In this document: piece by piece, positions 1-9,597 of the stretch
Layout of the letters: the number at the start of each line of letters is the position of its first letter
Position numbering within the stretch: the stretch's first letter is position 1
IMG/VR virus record: IMGVR_UViG_3300020165_003481
Span: 1-46,851 of that record
Length of the DNA stretch: 46,851 nt
Strand: one strand, 5' to 3'
From: a virus
Notes under the pieces: model-generated
Database searches by the model: none
What the model was told of the DNA's origin: nothing
What the model saw: the letters and a program-made list of their open reading frames with translations, nothing else
Position numbers and translations under genes: made by a program

Positions 1-750
1 CGGCTTTATAATCGAAGGTACATTATCATTTTTATAATTTGTGTTCGATATTTCTTTATAAATAATATCTTGCGCTAAGTAATCAACTTCATAATATTCG
101 TTACCATCACTGTCGAGCACCGAGATTATTTCTGAAATGTTCGGAGTGTTTAGTCTAAGACGAGCAAACTTTTGGAAAGAACCAACAGTAACTTGCTCAG
201 ACATCATTTGTCCGGACACAACGCGGCCGTAAGCTTTTATAACGTAATTCGTAGGTGCACCTGCGGAGTTGGTTGTTCCAACGACTACAGGGTGCTTATT
301 GTCGGCAAAATTAACATTCTCCATTAAAGTGTAAGCAAGTCCGGTTGAACTCTTGAAGACTGAGCCTCTTTTTAAAATTGGAGCGTAGTTTCTATTTACT
401 CCTAAACCAACTGACGTTGCCGGTACCTGAACATAGAATGCTGCAATTCCGTAGGTTGATGGTCGGCCCGTGAATTTATAACCCAGGACGCGCCCGTGTC
501 TAAGAATATTGTTGAATTGATATGCTGTATCAAGGAAAGACTCATTAACATTATAATCCATATAAAAGGAAAGCTGATCCCCAACGTAAGCGACTGCATC
601 CATCATCAAAGAAGCAAATGAAGCTTCGCTAAAATCTTGAAATGAATCAGGATATAATCTCTCGGCAATTTCTTGCAAGTCTTGCCTTATCGTTTCAAAT
701 TCTCGATTTGTATAATTAATTGGAATTATTTTCTTTTGATTATCAGCCAT
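1..750 (-). CDS. T4 gp6-like baseplate wedge protein (3' end off window)
   Basis: The reading frame opens at an ATG at 748-750 and stays open to the left edge, so only the first 250 residues are present. The N-terminal half contains NYTNREFETIRQDL, ERLYPDSFQDFSEASF, YVGDQLSFYMDYNVNESFLD and RHGRVLGYK. I recognise these as the N-terminal signature of the gp6 baseplate wedge family of T4-like phages. gp6 forms the inner ring of the baseplate and joins the wedges together. The gene follows the gp25 homologue after 15 bases, with a purine-rich AAAGAGGG before the start, and the gp25-gp6 neighbourhood is normal for T4-like phages. Fold and role are confident; the C-terminal half cannot be seen. 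Confidence 0.88.
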   Translation of the reverse strand, partial: MADNQKKIIPINYTNREFETIRQDLQEIAERLYPDSFQDFSEASFASLMMDAVAYVGDQLSFYMDYNVNESFLDTAYQFNNILRHGRVLGYKFTGRPSTYGIAAFYVQVPATSVGLGVNRNYAPILKRGSVFKSSTGLAYTLMENVNFADNKHPVVVGTTNSAGAPTNYVIKAYGRVVSGQMMSEQVTVGSFQKFARLRLNTPNISEIISVLDSDGNEYYEVDYLAQDIIYKEISNTNYKNDNVPSIIKP

Positions 751-765
751 TAAGCGCCCTCTTTA

Positions 766-1134
766 TTAAATAGTAAATTGTAACAAATCTCTAATGTTTA
801 AAGCAGGTATCGAATACTCTAAAGCTATCTGCAATGTGTTGTTATCTGGTGATGAATTGTCGAAACCTACCCTGCTAACACTAACCACCGGTAAATATTT
901 TAAAACTTGGTCTTTTATATCATTTTCAATTTGCGTATAAGTTGACTCACTAAAGTTTTGGAATAAATATGTTTGTATCCCAACGCCAAAGTCAGGCATC
1001 ATTACTCTTTCACCAGGATTTGTCAAAATTAACATCTTTAAATTTTGTCTAATTAAAGAATGAAAGTCGTCAATCATAGCGTAGCCATGGATGTCGCTTC
1101 TTGTAATTGGTAATTTTACGCCTAAAGTTGCCAT
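766..1134 (-). CDS. gp25-like baseplate wedge protein
   Basis: This 122-residue protein is a typical GPW/gp25 family member, both in length and in the conserved run LILTNPGERVMMPDFGVGI followed by a short helix and strand region. gp25 is the sheath-initiating wedge protein of contractile tails, with homologues in type VI secretion (TssE). It sits directly upstream of the gp6 homologue and 58 bases after the 2,435-aa protein. The start lies in AAATTATGGC, a context shared with the two preceding structural genes, and has no clear Shine-Dalgarno. A TATTTATTA motif lies 14 bases upstream of the ATG. Confidence 0.93.
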   Translation of the reverse strand: MATLGVKLPITRSDIHGYAMIDDFHSLIRQNLKMLILTNPGERVMMPDFGVGIQTYLFQNFSESTYTQIENDIKDQVLKYLPVVSVSRVGFDNSSPDNNTLQIALEYSIPALNIRDLLQFTI

Positions 1135-1148
1135 AATTTGTTAGTCTT

Positions 1149-1157
1149 TAATAAATA
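1149..1157 (-). promoter_or_regulatory. TATTTATTA motif upstream of gp25 gene (candidate late promoter)
   Basis: The minus strand reads AATATTTATTAAAG, ending 14 bases before the gp25 start. The same 9-mer is found 15 bases before the 340-aa structural gene (9542-9550) and before an internal start at 42143. Because a gp55-like late sigma factor is encoded nearby, this could be a diverged form of the T4 late -10 element (TATAAATA). AT-rich sequence makes chance matches likely, so this is only a candidate. Confidence 0.3.
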
Positions 1158-1192
1158 TTGCTTTTATTTTTTTATTGTCAATATTCATCGTA

Positions 1193-4100
1193 TCATCCCA
1201 ATAAATCTGGGCCGTCACACATTTCTCCGTCTGCATTGTAAGGGTTCGACTTAAGTCTTCTACGTTGCCACCATGGCAAGATACCGGCGCCTGGCGCAGG
1301 GAATAACCTTGCTTTCAAGTTTCTTAACTTAATAAGAGAAGGGCTCTTTCCGCTTTTCTTGCCCGGGCGATCTTGAGCAGCATAATATAAAGGCTTGAAC
1401 ATACTTTTAATTCTTGATCTAGAGTTCCTCAACAGCTCTCGATCCCATTCATCCCAGTGCAGAGTGAACGGTGTTAACGAAGGCCTATCTTTTGGATGCA
1501 TCCAGCCTTCGTTTCCAGTAACAAATGAACCTTGAGCTAATTGCTGTACGTTTTCAAATACAATATCATCATCGTACCACCACGGTAAGCCGTATGCATC
1601 TCTAATATCGTCGGTCATAGTGACTCTTACTTCACCAACTTTTTGGTTAATATAAGCTCTAGAGCCGGGTTTGGATTTTACTGCTTTAAGGTTCGTGGGA
1701 TTGTCACTATCACTTCCTCCCCAGTCTCCTTTTAGTGTTTGATCAGCAACTGGAAGACCGAGGCCTTTGAGTAATGCCCCCATTATACCACCGAAGCCCT
1801 TGTTTGTAACTAACAGAGAACCAAAGTTATCACCGGTACCGACCGTTACTTCACCGACACTAGCTAAAAACCCATAATCATTATAAATTGCCAACGTGCC
1901 AAGAACTTTCTTCATTGAAAAAATGTAACTGGTAAACATCTTGTATTTTGGATCGTGTTTCAGGTTTTGAACCAAACAGTGCAAAAGTTTGCTGTTTGGT
2001 TGAACTGTTTGAAACTGTGATGTTTGATAATCAAGTGCATCGACTTCAACGGAGGTCACGACAGTGCCTTGATAATAAAAGATGAGCCCATGTCTGACCC
2101 CAAGGTTACCTTCTATACCAACCTCAACACCGTATTTATTTTTAATCATCCTGAGAGTGCCAGGGTATATATCGGACAAAAAGCTGCTGCTGGGTTGTGC
2201 TAGGATCATACTCTTGGCAGTTTCATCATCATACTTAACGCCGTCAATTGATGTATATTTCTCAATCTTGAAGGGGCGATCGTCGGTGTAACTACCACCG
2301 CTTCCATAATGTGGAAAGTCTCCAATACCGACATTTTGTTTTGTAATTATCGGTTCAGCGCCCATTGCTATATTGTCGGTTGAGTCGCCTCCTTCTGGTT
2401 CTGTGGCGGTTCGGCCACCGGGCGCGGGAACTTCTTTAGTTAATTCGCCCGGGGGCTCTATCACCGTCTCTACTGTAGCTACTTTCACAATATCGCCAAC
2501 CGGTACAAGTATATCGTGACCTTGACCTAAAATGTATAGCTCGCCTATATCATGTTTAGCGCCTGCCATATAAATTTCGTTGCCATCGTCATCTAGGTGG
2601 ATATGATAATATCCAATATATTCTTCGGAATATCCAGTGGCATCAGATTCATTATTGTCAACTGCTACTCTAAATTGATTGCCGGCTGTAAAATACGGAC
2701 CTGGGAATACTGAACCTTCTCCGAGTGGATCTGGATCAGCTTTAGATGGAACATTGACAGGAACTTCAACAACTTTATCACTGCGATATTTAATTTCACT
2801 GTTAACACATTTATTCTCAAATAACCAGTAATCCAAATCATAGATTTTAGCTTGAAAGCCGGCCTTTTCCATAGCGCCGACAAACTTACTACCCATTTTT
2901 GTAAGCTCATGATTAATAAGCTCTTGCAAGAAAATCTTGGCTTCGTCTTCAACCTCTTGAATTCCTTCGAAGTTTTTTCTTTCTCTGAAGTTTGCTAAAG
3001 TTTCAAAGAAGCCGGCGTCACCTGTCCACTTCTGCTCCCAAAGGCCCGGGACAGTTTGAGTACGCTTGTTTCCTTTTTCGTCTCTGTACTTTCGAGTGTC
3101 TTCTGATCTATAGGTAAATCTATAGTGTGTCTGTAGATCATTAATCGCATCTGAAGCACTTTGAATGTACCCTCCTTTAACCGGGGTTTCAACTGCTCCG
3201 GAGCTAACTAAGAAATCGTAGCATTCAACTGATTGCTCTAAGAAGGAATACCAGAATTCGTCATCCTTAAAGGGGTTGAAAAACTCCCAGAAAGCCGGCT
3301 GGGCATTCTTAAAATCTTCTTCCATTCTTTCGGCAAGATACGCAGAGTAAATTGTACTATAGTTATCTGGGAATTTTGGTTGTACTGTTGAAAACGTGCC
3401 GATTGCCTTCATAATATGAGTGCTGGCATAAATTCTAATGGCAGCTAAAATCAAAGTATACATTTGTATTTTTGCATACCTAGGCAAAATTCTATCAAAA
3501 GGTACCTGACGCTGACATTCAGTATCACTATAAAGCCTAGTATCTTCCTCTAGGCTTGGGTAATAATCCTCCAACATTTGCTTAATTTCATCAAAGTCTA
3601 TAAGATTTTTACCGTGCGGCTTGCAAGCTGTATCTCCGGGGAAAAGTGCTTCGGTTATACCCCACCAACCTGCATAGTGCGGTTTCTTAACATACAATGG
3701 AGGATTGTTGAATGTACCACCATAAACCGTTGGATCTAAGACAATAACTCTTGCATTTTCGCCGTTTACATATTGATCATATGTCATACCTAATTGCATT
3801 TCTTCATCATCAAAACCTAGGACTTCTCCAATGAATGTTGAGCGAGAAATAGCATCATATGGAATAAATTCGCCGTCCGGACCAAGTACACCATATTCAA
3901 ACATACCGGGGGTAACTAAATCATGTGAGGCGCCGGTGCGCCACCCATATTCATTCTCGCCAATCATTTTAGAAAAATCTTTGTAAAACTGCTGCATTGT
4001 CGAATCATATTTCTCTTTCAGCGCAGCAGATGGGCTTTGACCAAGTAAATCAGCTAGGGCGTATATTTGTGGCGGCATGCCTTTTACTTCAGTCAGTGTT

Positions 4101-7100
4101 GACAGATAGTTTGGAAAATCGTTTATATCTAATGCTTTCTCTTTGTTTTCATCAACATCTTTGTCAATCTTGAAAGCATCTAGGCCGTCATCAATTGCTA
4201 AAAACTCAAAGCTTCTAAATCTTTTAATATCGTTCGAAAATAAGTATTTTAACATTGCCAACAGTTTACTTATTAATGATGAGAAAGGCAACATTATAAG
4301 TGCTATTACATTTTCAATAGCCCAGCCAACAATTGGAATATTCTCAATCCAGTTTGGCAAATCAAACGGTGGGAGCGCCATATCTTCGGCAGTAATTTGT
4401 TTAGCTAGTGGACTGGCAAACCGTCGATCTGCTCCGTAGTTTACCTTTTCGACTATGGCCACTCTAATATTATCATCAGGCCTGTTCCTAATCTTTTTGG
4501 TTTCTGGATCTTCTTCAATATCAGAATAAAAACACTGGATCTCAAAACCATACGACCAAGTATTGCCGGCCCAAGAGAAAGTGTTGCTACTCCAGTTAGT
4601 GCCGTGGTCCATTCCTTGGTAGGTGCCCATAGAATTATCTCTAAAGTCTAACGCAATGTCAGCGCCGCTTTTGTCATAGCTAGATTTGGGTTGGCCCTTA
4701 CCACCTGGGTAATTTGGATCGCCTTTTCGTGGTAATCTGATAATTTCTATTTCATCATCCTCGGCGGTGATGATATCCGCACGACCTTCAATAACCTTCC
4801 CAGTAATGGTGTTATATCCAAAATCAGGTAGAGCGATAGTACTTGTACCTTGGTTTCCGAGTATATTAGTAGAGTATTCCATTTCAGTAGTGTTAACTTT
4901 GTAGATTGTTCTGCCCACATATTTATTGGTAGATGAAAAAGTAAGTTGATCGCGCAAGTGAGTACCGCCGGCTTTGATTTCTACAAATCCAGGTTCGAGA
5001 TAAGTGGCACCTCGTCCAAACGCATCGGGATCAGCGTACTCGTTGCCGGCATTTAAAAATTGACGTTTCATCCACTCGCCAACAAAATATGTTAACTGGC
5101 CTTCTTGTTCGGTGAAGGAAGCATTTGATTGCAAGAATGAGAAGAAGCCTCTGCTGGTTTCTCCACCATTTGCAACGTTGGTTGCAAAGTCAACATAACC
5201 TTTCCTATTGGACGATTTTCTGTGGTGATTAGTTAATGGATTGCCAAGAGTATCGGCCAAGATCATATTTAAGAATCCAAAATTACTGTCACCCATACCA
5301 AAGAAGGTGAAGCCGGTGCCCATCATGTCGTCCAAATATTCGTTCTCAAGACCATCCAAGGCGGCGCCCATAAAACCAATTGCAGCATCGATTGTTTGTG
5401 GTGGTTCGTAAGGAAGTAATCCGTCTTCACAGCCCGGGGTCGATAAAATATTTGGTATTTTGTCCGACACATATGGACCAATGCCAGTGTTTAGCAGCTC
5501 AGTCATCACCTCTAGGTCATCTAAGTTTTCGTCTCTAAGATCACAATATAGTTGATCAATTTGTTCTTTTGAGGCTCTAGAACCTAAGATTTCTTGTCTC
5601 AACTCTTGAAATCTTTGTAATTGTTCTGGGGTAGAGCAGATTGATGGGTTTGCTGGTGTCCCATCGTCGACGCCCAAGTTGTTGTTACTGTAGTTTTTAA
5701 GAATTTCTCTATACTCTAACGGCAGCAGGTTACCAATGCCCTTAGTGAACCTCGCTATAGAGCTTTTGTTCGGCAGTGCATCGCGGTGCTCAGTATGTAC
5801 AAATTCTAAAAGCTGATCCGCTGCTTCTAAATATGCTTCTGATGGATTTCCTAAAAGTGCATCGGAGAATTCTTGCCTGGTTACACCAAGTGAAAGATCG
5901 TTCGCGAATGCAATTGTCTTATCTCGATCAGCGAAGGCCGATGGGCCCAAGCCCATAATGGACATCAAGTCAATCATAGTATTTTCGACAGTCGCATCAT
6001 CAGCATCATCTCCACAAACATTTTCTCGTAAAATATCCATCAAAGATGTATTACCGGCTAACATATCAGGTAAACCCATTACTATATCGCCAGCAGTTTC
6101 TAATGCTTTACAGACTGCTCTTACTAAAATTTCACACACTTTAGCTATAATCTGATTGACTACGATCATAATGATCATCCCTGCTAAGAATTTTGCTACA
6201 AGCCAAAGTGGATAAAGTATATCTTTAAATGCAAGTTTAAATTCTAAAGCTTGATTAAATGTAGGGATGACCACTTCTCTAGGAGTCCTGCAGAAAGCAA
6301 GACCCAGTGATTTAATGAAGTCATCTATTCCAGGGTGGAATAACGGAGGGCGCGGGCACGATAAGGCTGTTAACGAAAGGATGTCTTTTATTAAGGGGGC
6401 ACCTGGAAAGTTGTTTAATTCGTCAAGAATAACAATCAAATTATCACTAAAAACTTCCAAAAGCGCTGTAATATATGCTTGCATGATAGTATCAAGACCA
6501 GCAGAATTGTCACCTGAACCTACGGAGTCCAAACCTGACAATATTGTCCTTTCAGACCCTGCTAACTCGTTCATGGTTTGGCCATAAGTTGGTGGTTTTA
6601 CAGACTCGTAGTTGTTTAAGTTAGCTGGATTAGTCTGCACTCTTTCTGCCGCAATTACTTCGGCGCTGGCCCAGGGCCTTAACATATTTGGTGTTGTTGG
6701 GCCTCCTTTGCCAAGCTTAGCCATTTCCTTTTCGACAATGGCATCCATCTCAGCTTGCTTCTCAGGAGGTAGTCCCACGAATAATTGACCAAATTGTTCG
6801 ATTCCCATAGCTTGTAACGCTTTTTTAATAATAATAGGTAATGCATCATCAAAACTCATACCGCCCATCAAACACCCAAGAGAGTCAAAGACTAAGTCAA
6901 GTAGCCCACACAGTTTTAAACTCTGTAGACCTTCTTCCCACAATGGCTGCATTTGACCCATAGGGCCACCAGGTGACCCCCCAAGGTTACCGGCTGGAAT
7001 TGCTGGTGATAGTTTGTTAGCCATATTAGATGCGCCGTCTGCTACGGGAGCAAAGGCATTAACGCACATCCTTAACACTACATCATCATCAGCAGAAAGC

Positions 7101-8500
7101 TTAGCCCAGCGCTGATTTTTGGCGAGAATAGCAGCCACTTCTTTTCCAAAAGGTGAGTTTGGGTCTTCAGGTGAAAGGCGGTTTAGTTCTTCATCATCTT
7201 TTAAGATCTCTTGTAGTTTGTCACGACACAGTGTATCGTTATATAGGTACGCAACGAGGTCGCCAAGACCAAAAAGTTCATCTAATACGTCAGTTCCAAT
7301 TTCATTAATTGAGTCTCTAAGGTTGTCATAAAGACAAGAACCGAGTGTTTCCTCAATAGGAAACTTAGTAACTTTAATTTCAGGATAAGTATAAGTTTCT
7401 AGAAACTCACGCCATGGCTGTTCTACTCTAGAATTTAGTGCACGAGCCATTTCACTTAAGTTTATAAAATAGTTTACTAAAGTTTCATTGTTCCAATCAA
7501 AACTTTTACTGCTGCCATTGCCAACTAATACTTTTAAGGATTTGCTTGCTGTATAAACTGCGGGCTTATCTCCACATTCTTCGGTCCAAACTCTTATCAC
7601 TCTAAGTCTTTTATCTTTAAAACTAAACTGAAGTTTGGTTACTTTTTCTTTAAACAGGCCACTGAAAATATCTGCGATGCCTGCGTTAGGTAGTGCCATT
7701 CCCTTACTATTCAAGAAGCCTTTAAATTTGTCAATCATATCGGAGAATTGACCTCTTGAGAAGATAGCTGGATCTCCTACATCTTGAAGTTCAAAGCGAT
7801 GGGTGGCCTTTCCGGTTGGACTCATGAAGTATGCGTCACCTTCTCCAATTCCAGATGAAACCTTCAATAGTTTTGAGTAGAAATAAAGACCTTTGCGTAC
7901 CCTAATAGACTGGGCCATAAGGTTTTCAGCATTATAACTAACTTTTTCCCAACCTGGGCCCGTCTCATCTTCTTCCTCTTCTGGTCCCATAACAGCATCA
8001 GCTAAGTCGTAAATAATATCAAACGGCACAGAATATAGTAATTTCAATCTTGAATTGGGTCTTGCGTCAAGGTCAAACTTTTTAAATTGCATAGCTTTTG
8101 AAACTATACTAATTGTTTTTTCAGTTTTAAGTCTGGCACCAAGAGGACAAAAGTCAAGCATATTCTCGATTGCTTCTTGTTTGAATTCTTCAAATTTTGC
8201 TTGCAATTCTTCGTCTGGAGTGTTGTCAACAGTTCCATTGTCTGATTCAGCAGCCAAGATAGTTTGTAAATTGGCTGTAGAGCTATAGGGAGTAACTTTT
8301 GTTATTTGAAAATGACAAATTTTAGTGTTAAGAAACGGACTAAATATATCTTGTTTTTTCCAATCTGGAACAATCGACGTTGGATCAGGAGTACAAGGAC
8401 CCTTACAGGGTAGTTCTGGGGTTGTTAAATCGTCGTCACAGACATCGATAACCCCATCGCGATCTATATCTTGGTATTTTAAAAATTTTGATTCTGCCAT
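1193..8500 (-). CDS. Giant virion/baseplate-region protein, 2,435 aa
   Basis: This very large, acidic protein lies between a gp25 homologue and a baseplate-type structural gene and overlaps neither. Close to the N-terminus it has a calcium-loop-like sequence, DIDRDGVIDVCDDD, resembling thrombospondin type 3 or dockerin-like loops. There are two strongly hydrophobic stretches, about residues 763-798 (WLVAKFLAGMIIMIVV) and 1382-1413 (IPIVGWAIENVIALIMLPF). Cysteines cluster in the first 100 residues and recur through the chain. I see no enzyme signature. Its position among late genes and its size fit a virion component, such as a baseplate-hub, tail-interior or injected protein. It could replace a tape measure, but the long helical heptads expected of one are not obvious. 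The frame is uninterrupted over 7.3 kb. Confidence 0.75.
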   Translation of the reverse strand: MAESKFLKYQDIDRDGVIDVCDDDLTTPELPCKGPCTPDPTSIVPDWKKQDIFSPFLNTKICHFQITKVTPYSSTANLQTILAAESDNGTVDNTPDEELQAKFEEFKQEAIENMLDFCPLGARLKTEKTISIVSKAMQFKKFDLDARPNSRLKLLYSVPFDIIYDLADAVMGPEEEEDETGPGWEKVSYNAENLMAQSIRVRKGLYFYSKLLKVSSGIGEGDAYFMSPTGKATHRFELQDVGDPAIFSRGQFSDMIDKFKGFLNSKGMALPNAGIADIFSGLFKEKVTKLQFSFKDKRLRVIRVWTEECGDKPAVYTASKSLKVLVGNGSSKSFDWNNETLVNYFINLSEMARALNSRVEQPWREFLETYTYPEIKVTKFPIEETLGSCLYDNLRDSINEIGTDVLDELFGLGDLVAYLYNDTLCRDKLQEILKDDEELNRLSPEDPNSPFGKEVAAILAKNQRWAKLSADDDVVLRMCVNAFAPVADGASNMANKLSPAIPAGNLGGSPGGPMGQMQPLWEEGLQSLKLCGLLDLVFDSLGCLMGGMSFDDALPIIIKKALQAMGIEQFGQLFVGLPPEKQAEMDAIVEKEMAKLGKGGPTTPNMLRPWASAEVIAAERVQTNPANLNNYESVKPPTYGQTMNELAGSERTILSGLDSVGSGDNSAGLDTIMQAYITALLEVFSDNLIVILDELNNFPGAPLIKDILSLTALSCPRPPLFHPGIDDFIKSLGLAFCRTPREVVIPTFNQALEFKLAFKDILYPLWLVAKFLAGMIIMIVVNQIIAKVCEILVRAVCKALETAGDIVMGLPDMLAGNTSLMDILRENVCGDDADDATVENTMIDLMSIMGLGPSAFADRDKTIAFANDLSLGVTRQEFSDALLGNPSEAYLEAADQLLEFVHTEHRDALPNKSSIARFTKGIGNLLPLEYREILKNYSNNNLGVDDGTPANPSICSTPEQLQRFQELRQEILGSRASKEQIDQLYCDLRDENLDDLEVMTELLNTGIGPYVSDKIPNILSTPGCEDGLLPYEPPQTIDAAIGFMGAALDGLENEYLDDMMGTGFTFFGMGDSNFGFLNMILADTLGNPLTNHHRKSSNRKGYVDFATNVANGGETSRGFFSFLQSNASFTEQEGQLTYFVGEWMKRQFLNAGNEYADPDAFGRGATYLEPGFVEIKAGGTHLRDQLTFSSTNKYVGRTIYKVNTTEMEYSTNILGNQGTSTIALPDFGYNTITGKVIEGRADIITAEDDEIEIIRLPRKGDPNYPGGKGQPKSSYDKSGADIALDFRDNSMGTYQGMDHGTNWSSNTFSWAGNTWSYGFEIQCFYSDIEEDPETKKIRNRPDDNIRVAIVEKVNYGADRRFASPLAKQITAEDMALPPFDLPNWIENIPIVGWAIENVIALIMLPFSSLISKLLAMLKYLFSNDIKRFRSFEFLAIDDGLDAFKIDKDVDENKEKALDINDFPNYLSTLTEVKGMPPQIYALADLLGQSPSAALKEKYDSTMQQFYKDFSKMIGENEYGWRTGASHDLVTPGMFEYGVLGPDGEFIPYDAISRSTFIGEVLGFDDEEMQLGMTYDQYVNGENARVIVLDPTVYGGTFNNPPLYVKKPHYAGWWGITEALFPGDTACKPHGKNLIDFDEIKQMLEDYYPSLEEDTRLYSDTECQRQVPFDRILPRYAKIQMYTLILAAIRIYASTHIMKAIGTFSTVQPKFPDNYSTIYSAYLAERMEEDFKNAQPAFWEFFNPFKDDEFWYSFLEQSVECYDFLVSSGAVETPVKGGYIQSASDAINDLQTHYRFTYRSEDTRKYRDEKGNKRTQTVPGLWEQKWTGDAGFFETLANFRERKNFEGIQEVEDEAKIFLQELINHELTKMGSKFVGAMEKAGFQAKIYDLDYWLFENKCVNSEIKYRSDKVVEVPVNVPSKADPDPLGEGSVFPGPYFTAGNQFRVAVDNNESDATGYSEEYIGYYHIHLDDDGNEIYMAGAKHDIGELYILGQGHDILVPVGDIVKVATVETVIEPPGELTKEVPAPGGRTATEPEGGDSTDNIAMGAEPIITKQNVGIGDFPHYGSGGSYTDDRPFKIEKYTSIDGVKYDDETAKSMILAQPSSSFLSDIYPGTLRMIKNKYGVEVGIEGNLGVRHGLIFYYQGTVVTSVEVDALDYQTSQFQTVQPNSKLLHCLVQNLKHDPKYKMFTSYIFSMKKVLGTLAIYNDYGFLASVGEVTVGTGDNFGSLLVTNKGFGGIMGALLKGLGLPVADQTLKGDWGGSDSDNPTNLKAVKSKPGSRAYINQKVGEVRVTMTDDIRDAYGLPWWYDDDIVFENVQQLAQGSFVTGNEGWMHPKDRPSLTPFTLHWDEWDRELLRNSRSRIKSMFKPLYYAAQDRPGKKSGKSPSLIKLRNLKARLFPAPGAGILPWWQRRRLKSNPYNADGEMCDGPDLLG

Positions 8501-8503
8501 AAT

Positions 8504-9526
8504 TTACGTTAGATAAACATTCGGACTGCGAACGTGTGTATCCCCTCCATAGTCTAGGAATTTTCTTTTTTCTTCTAATGCCCAAGCCCGGGCATCGAAA
8601 CTTGCTTCAAGTCCAAATGGAATTGTTAGCCCAGCGACTCTAATTTTTTCAGCCTTAGCAATTGGATCTGAAAAGGGGGAAGCAATTTCAACTGCTTTCT
8701 CAGACATAATATTTAAAAATGCATTAAACATAGTTGCGTTTATTAAATCAACATAATGATAAAGAGAATATAAACAAGCAACAAGGTTATGCCCCTTAAC
8801 TGCAGGTTGCAAATACGGCACCATTTGTATTGGACCCCCTGGCTGGAATAAGCCCATCCAGTTCAACATACTGTCGGTATAGTTTCCACCAATTAATGAT
8901 ATTGTTCCAGCTTGAGGGGAATCTCCACCCAAACTGTTTTTTTCGTGACCACCTGAATAACCTTGGTTTCTACCGGTGACAATTTTAATATTATTTCTTG
9001 CTATCATCCTAACATCATCAGCCTTTAAAGCAATACCTGAAAGCAGATGCTTGTTTGAGCCCACATGTGCATCTCTTGGTGCTTGATCAATTCCAAAATG
9101 TTTATCTAAGTTTGTTTTTGAGCTGATATAAATTCTAGCTGCATCGCTGGTAGGCAATGGGCCGACAATAAATCCGTTTGGTGGGCCCGGTTGTTCACCT
9201 TTGTTAACAGCTTTAGCATTCAGGTTAGCGCCGCGGCCGACAACCATATCAATAGCATCTGAGTTACTGTAGCCGCTAGCGCCGGCGCCGGTACCTAAGT
9301 GACCAAGCCTGTCAGAGCCCATAACGATATATGAGCCATAATGTTGAATGACCGAATTGTTTGGTGCTTCTCTGAAAGTTAAATTCTTTCGCGGTGTTCC
9401 ACTGTGTAATAATCCAGAGTCACCCGGAATAGAGTTAAAGTTTTCGCCTCTGTCAATTTTGTCCTGTAAAGGCTCTAGAAACGAAAACGGCCGGGAAAAT
9501 GCCGGTATCTCTTTAATAAATGCCAT
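8504..9526 (-). CDS. Baseplate/spike-like structural protein, 340 aa
   Basis: The protein is rich in Gly, Ser and Asn. It contains short beta-strand repeats, such as DAARIYISSKTNLDKHFGI and then ADDVRMIARNNIKIVTGR (about residues 169-186), of the kind seen in beta-helical spike proteins (the gp5 C-terminal or VgrG style). The C-terminal part is more helical and ends in SPNVYLT. I recall similar proteins as structural proteins in marine T4-like phages, but no specific T4 counterpart can be assigned. It ends 3 bases before the 2,435-aa gene, so the two are probably cotranscribed. The start was chosen at 9526, where AGGAC and the AATTATGGC context precede the ATG. Confidence 0.7.
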   Translation of the reverse strand: MAFIKEIPAFSRPFSFLEPLQDKIDRGENFNSIPGDSGLLHSGTPRKNLTFREAPNNSVIQHYGSYIVMGSDRLGHLGTGAGASGYSNSDAIDMVVGRGANLNAKAVNKGEQPGPPNGFIVGPLPTSDAARIYISSKTNLDKHFGIDQAPRDAHVGSNKHLLSGIALKADDVRMIARNNIKIVTGRNQGYSGGHEKNSLGGDSPQAGTISLIGGNYTDSMLNWMGLFQPGGPIQMVPYLQPAVKGHNLVACLYSLYHYVDLINATMFNAFLNIMSEKAVEIASPFSDPIAKAEKIRVAGLTIPFGLEASFDARAWALEEKRKFLDYGGDTHVRSPNVYLT

Positions 9527-9541
9527 AATTTTGTCCTAATG

Positions 9542-9550
9542 TAATAAATA
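9542..9550 (-). promoter_or_regulatory. TATTTATTA motif upstream of 340-aa structural gene
   Basis: In the AT-rich gap between the peptidase gene and the 340-aa gene the minus strand reads GGTATATTTATTACATT. The 9-mer ends 15 bases before the ATG, nearly the same spacing as before the gp25 gene. It is a candidate late promoter for the structural block 9526 to 1. Confidence is low because the gap is very AT-rich. Confidence 0.33.
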
Positions 9551-9597
9551 TACCGTTTTTTTAAATTGATTTAAAGTTTTATATTTCAAATCAAGTT

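Noticed and set aside
402-599. 65-residue minus-strand frame inside the gp6-like gene
   Set aside because: It is the out-of-frame shadow of the gp6-like gene, whose own frame is open from 750 to the left edge.
2082-8516. Several plus-strand open frames of 60-106 codons within the 2,435-aa gene
   Set aside because: They oppose one long clear frame, lack ribosome-binding sites and have no recognisable protein character.
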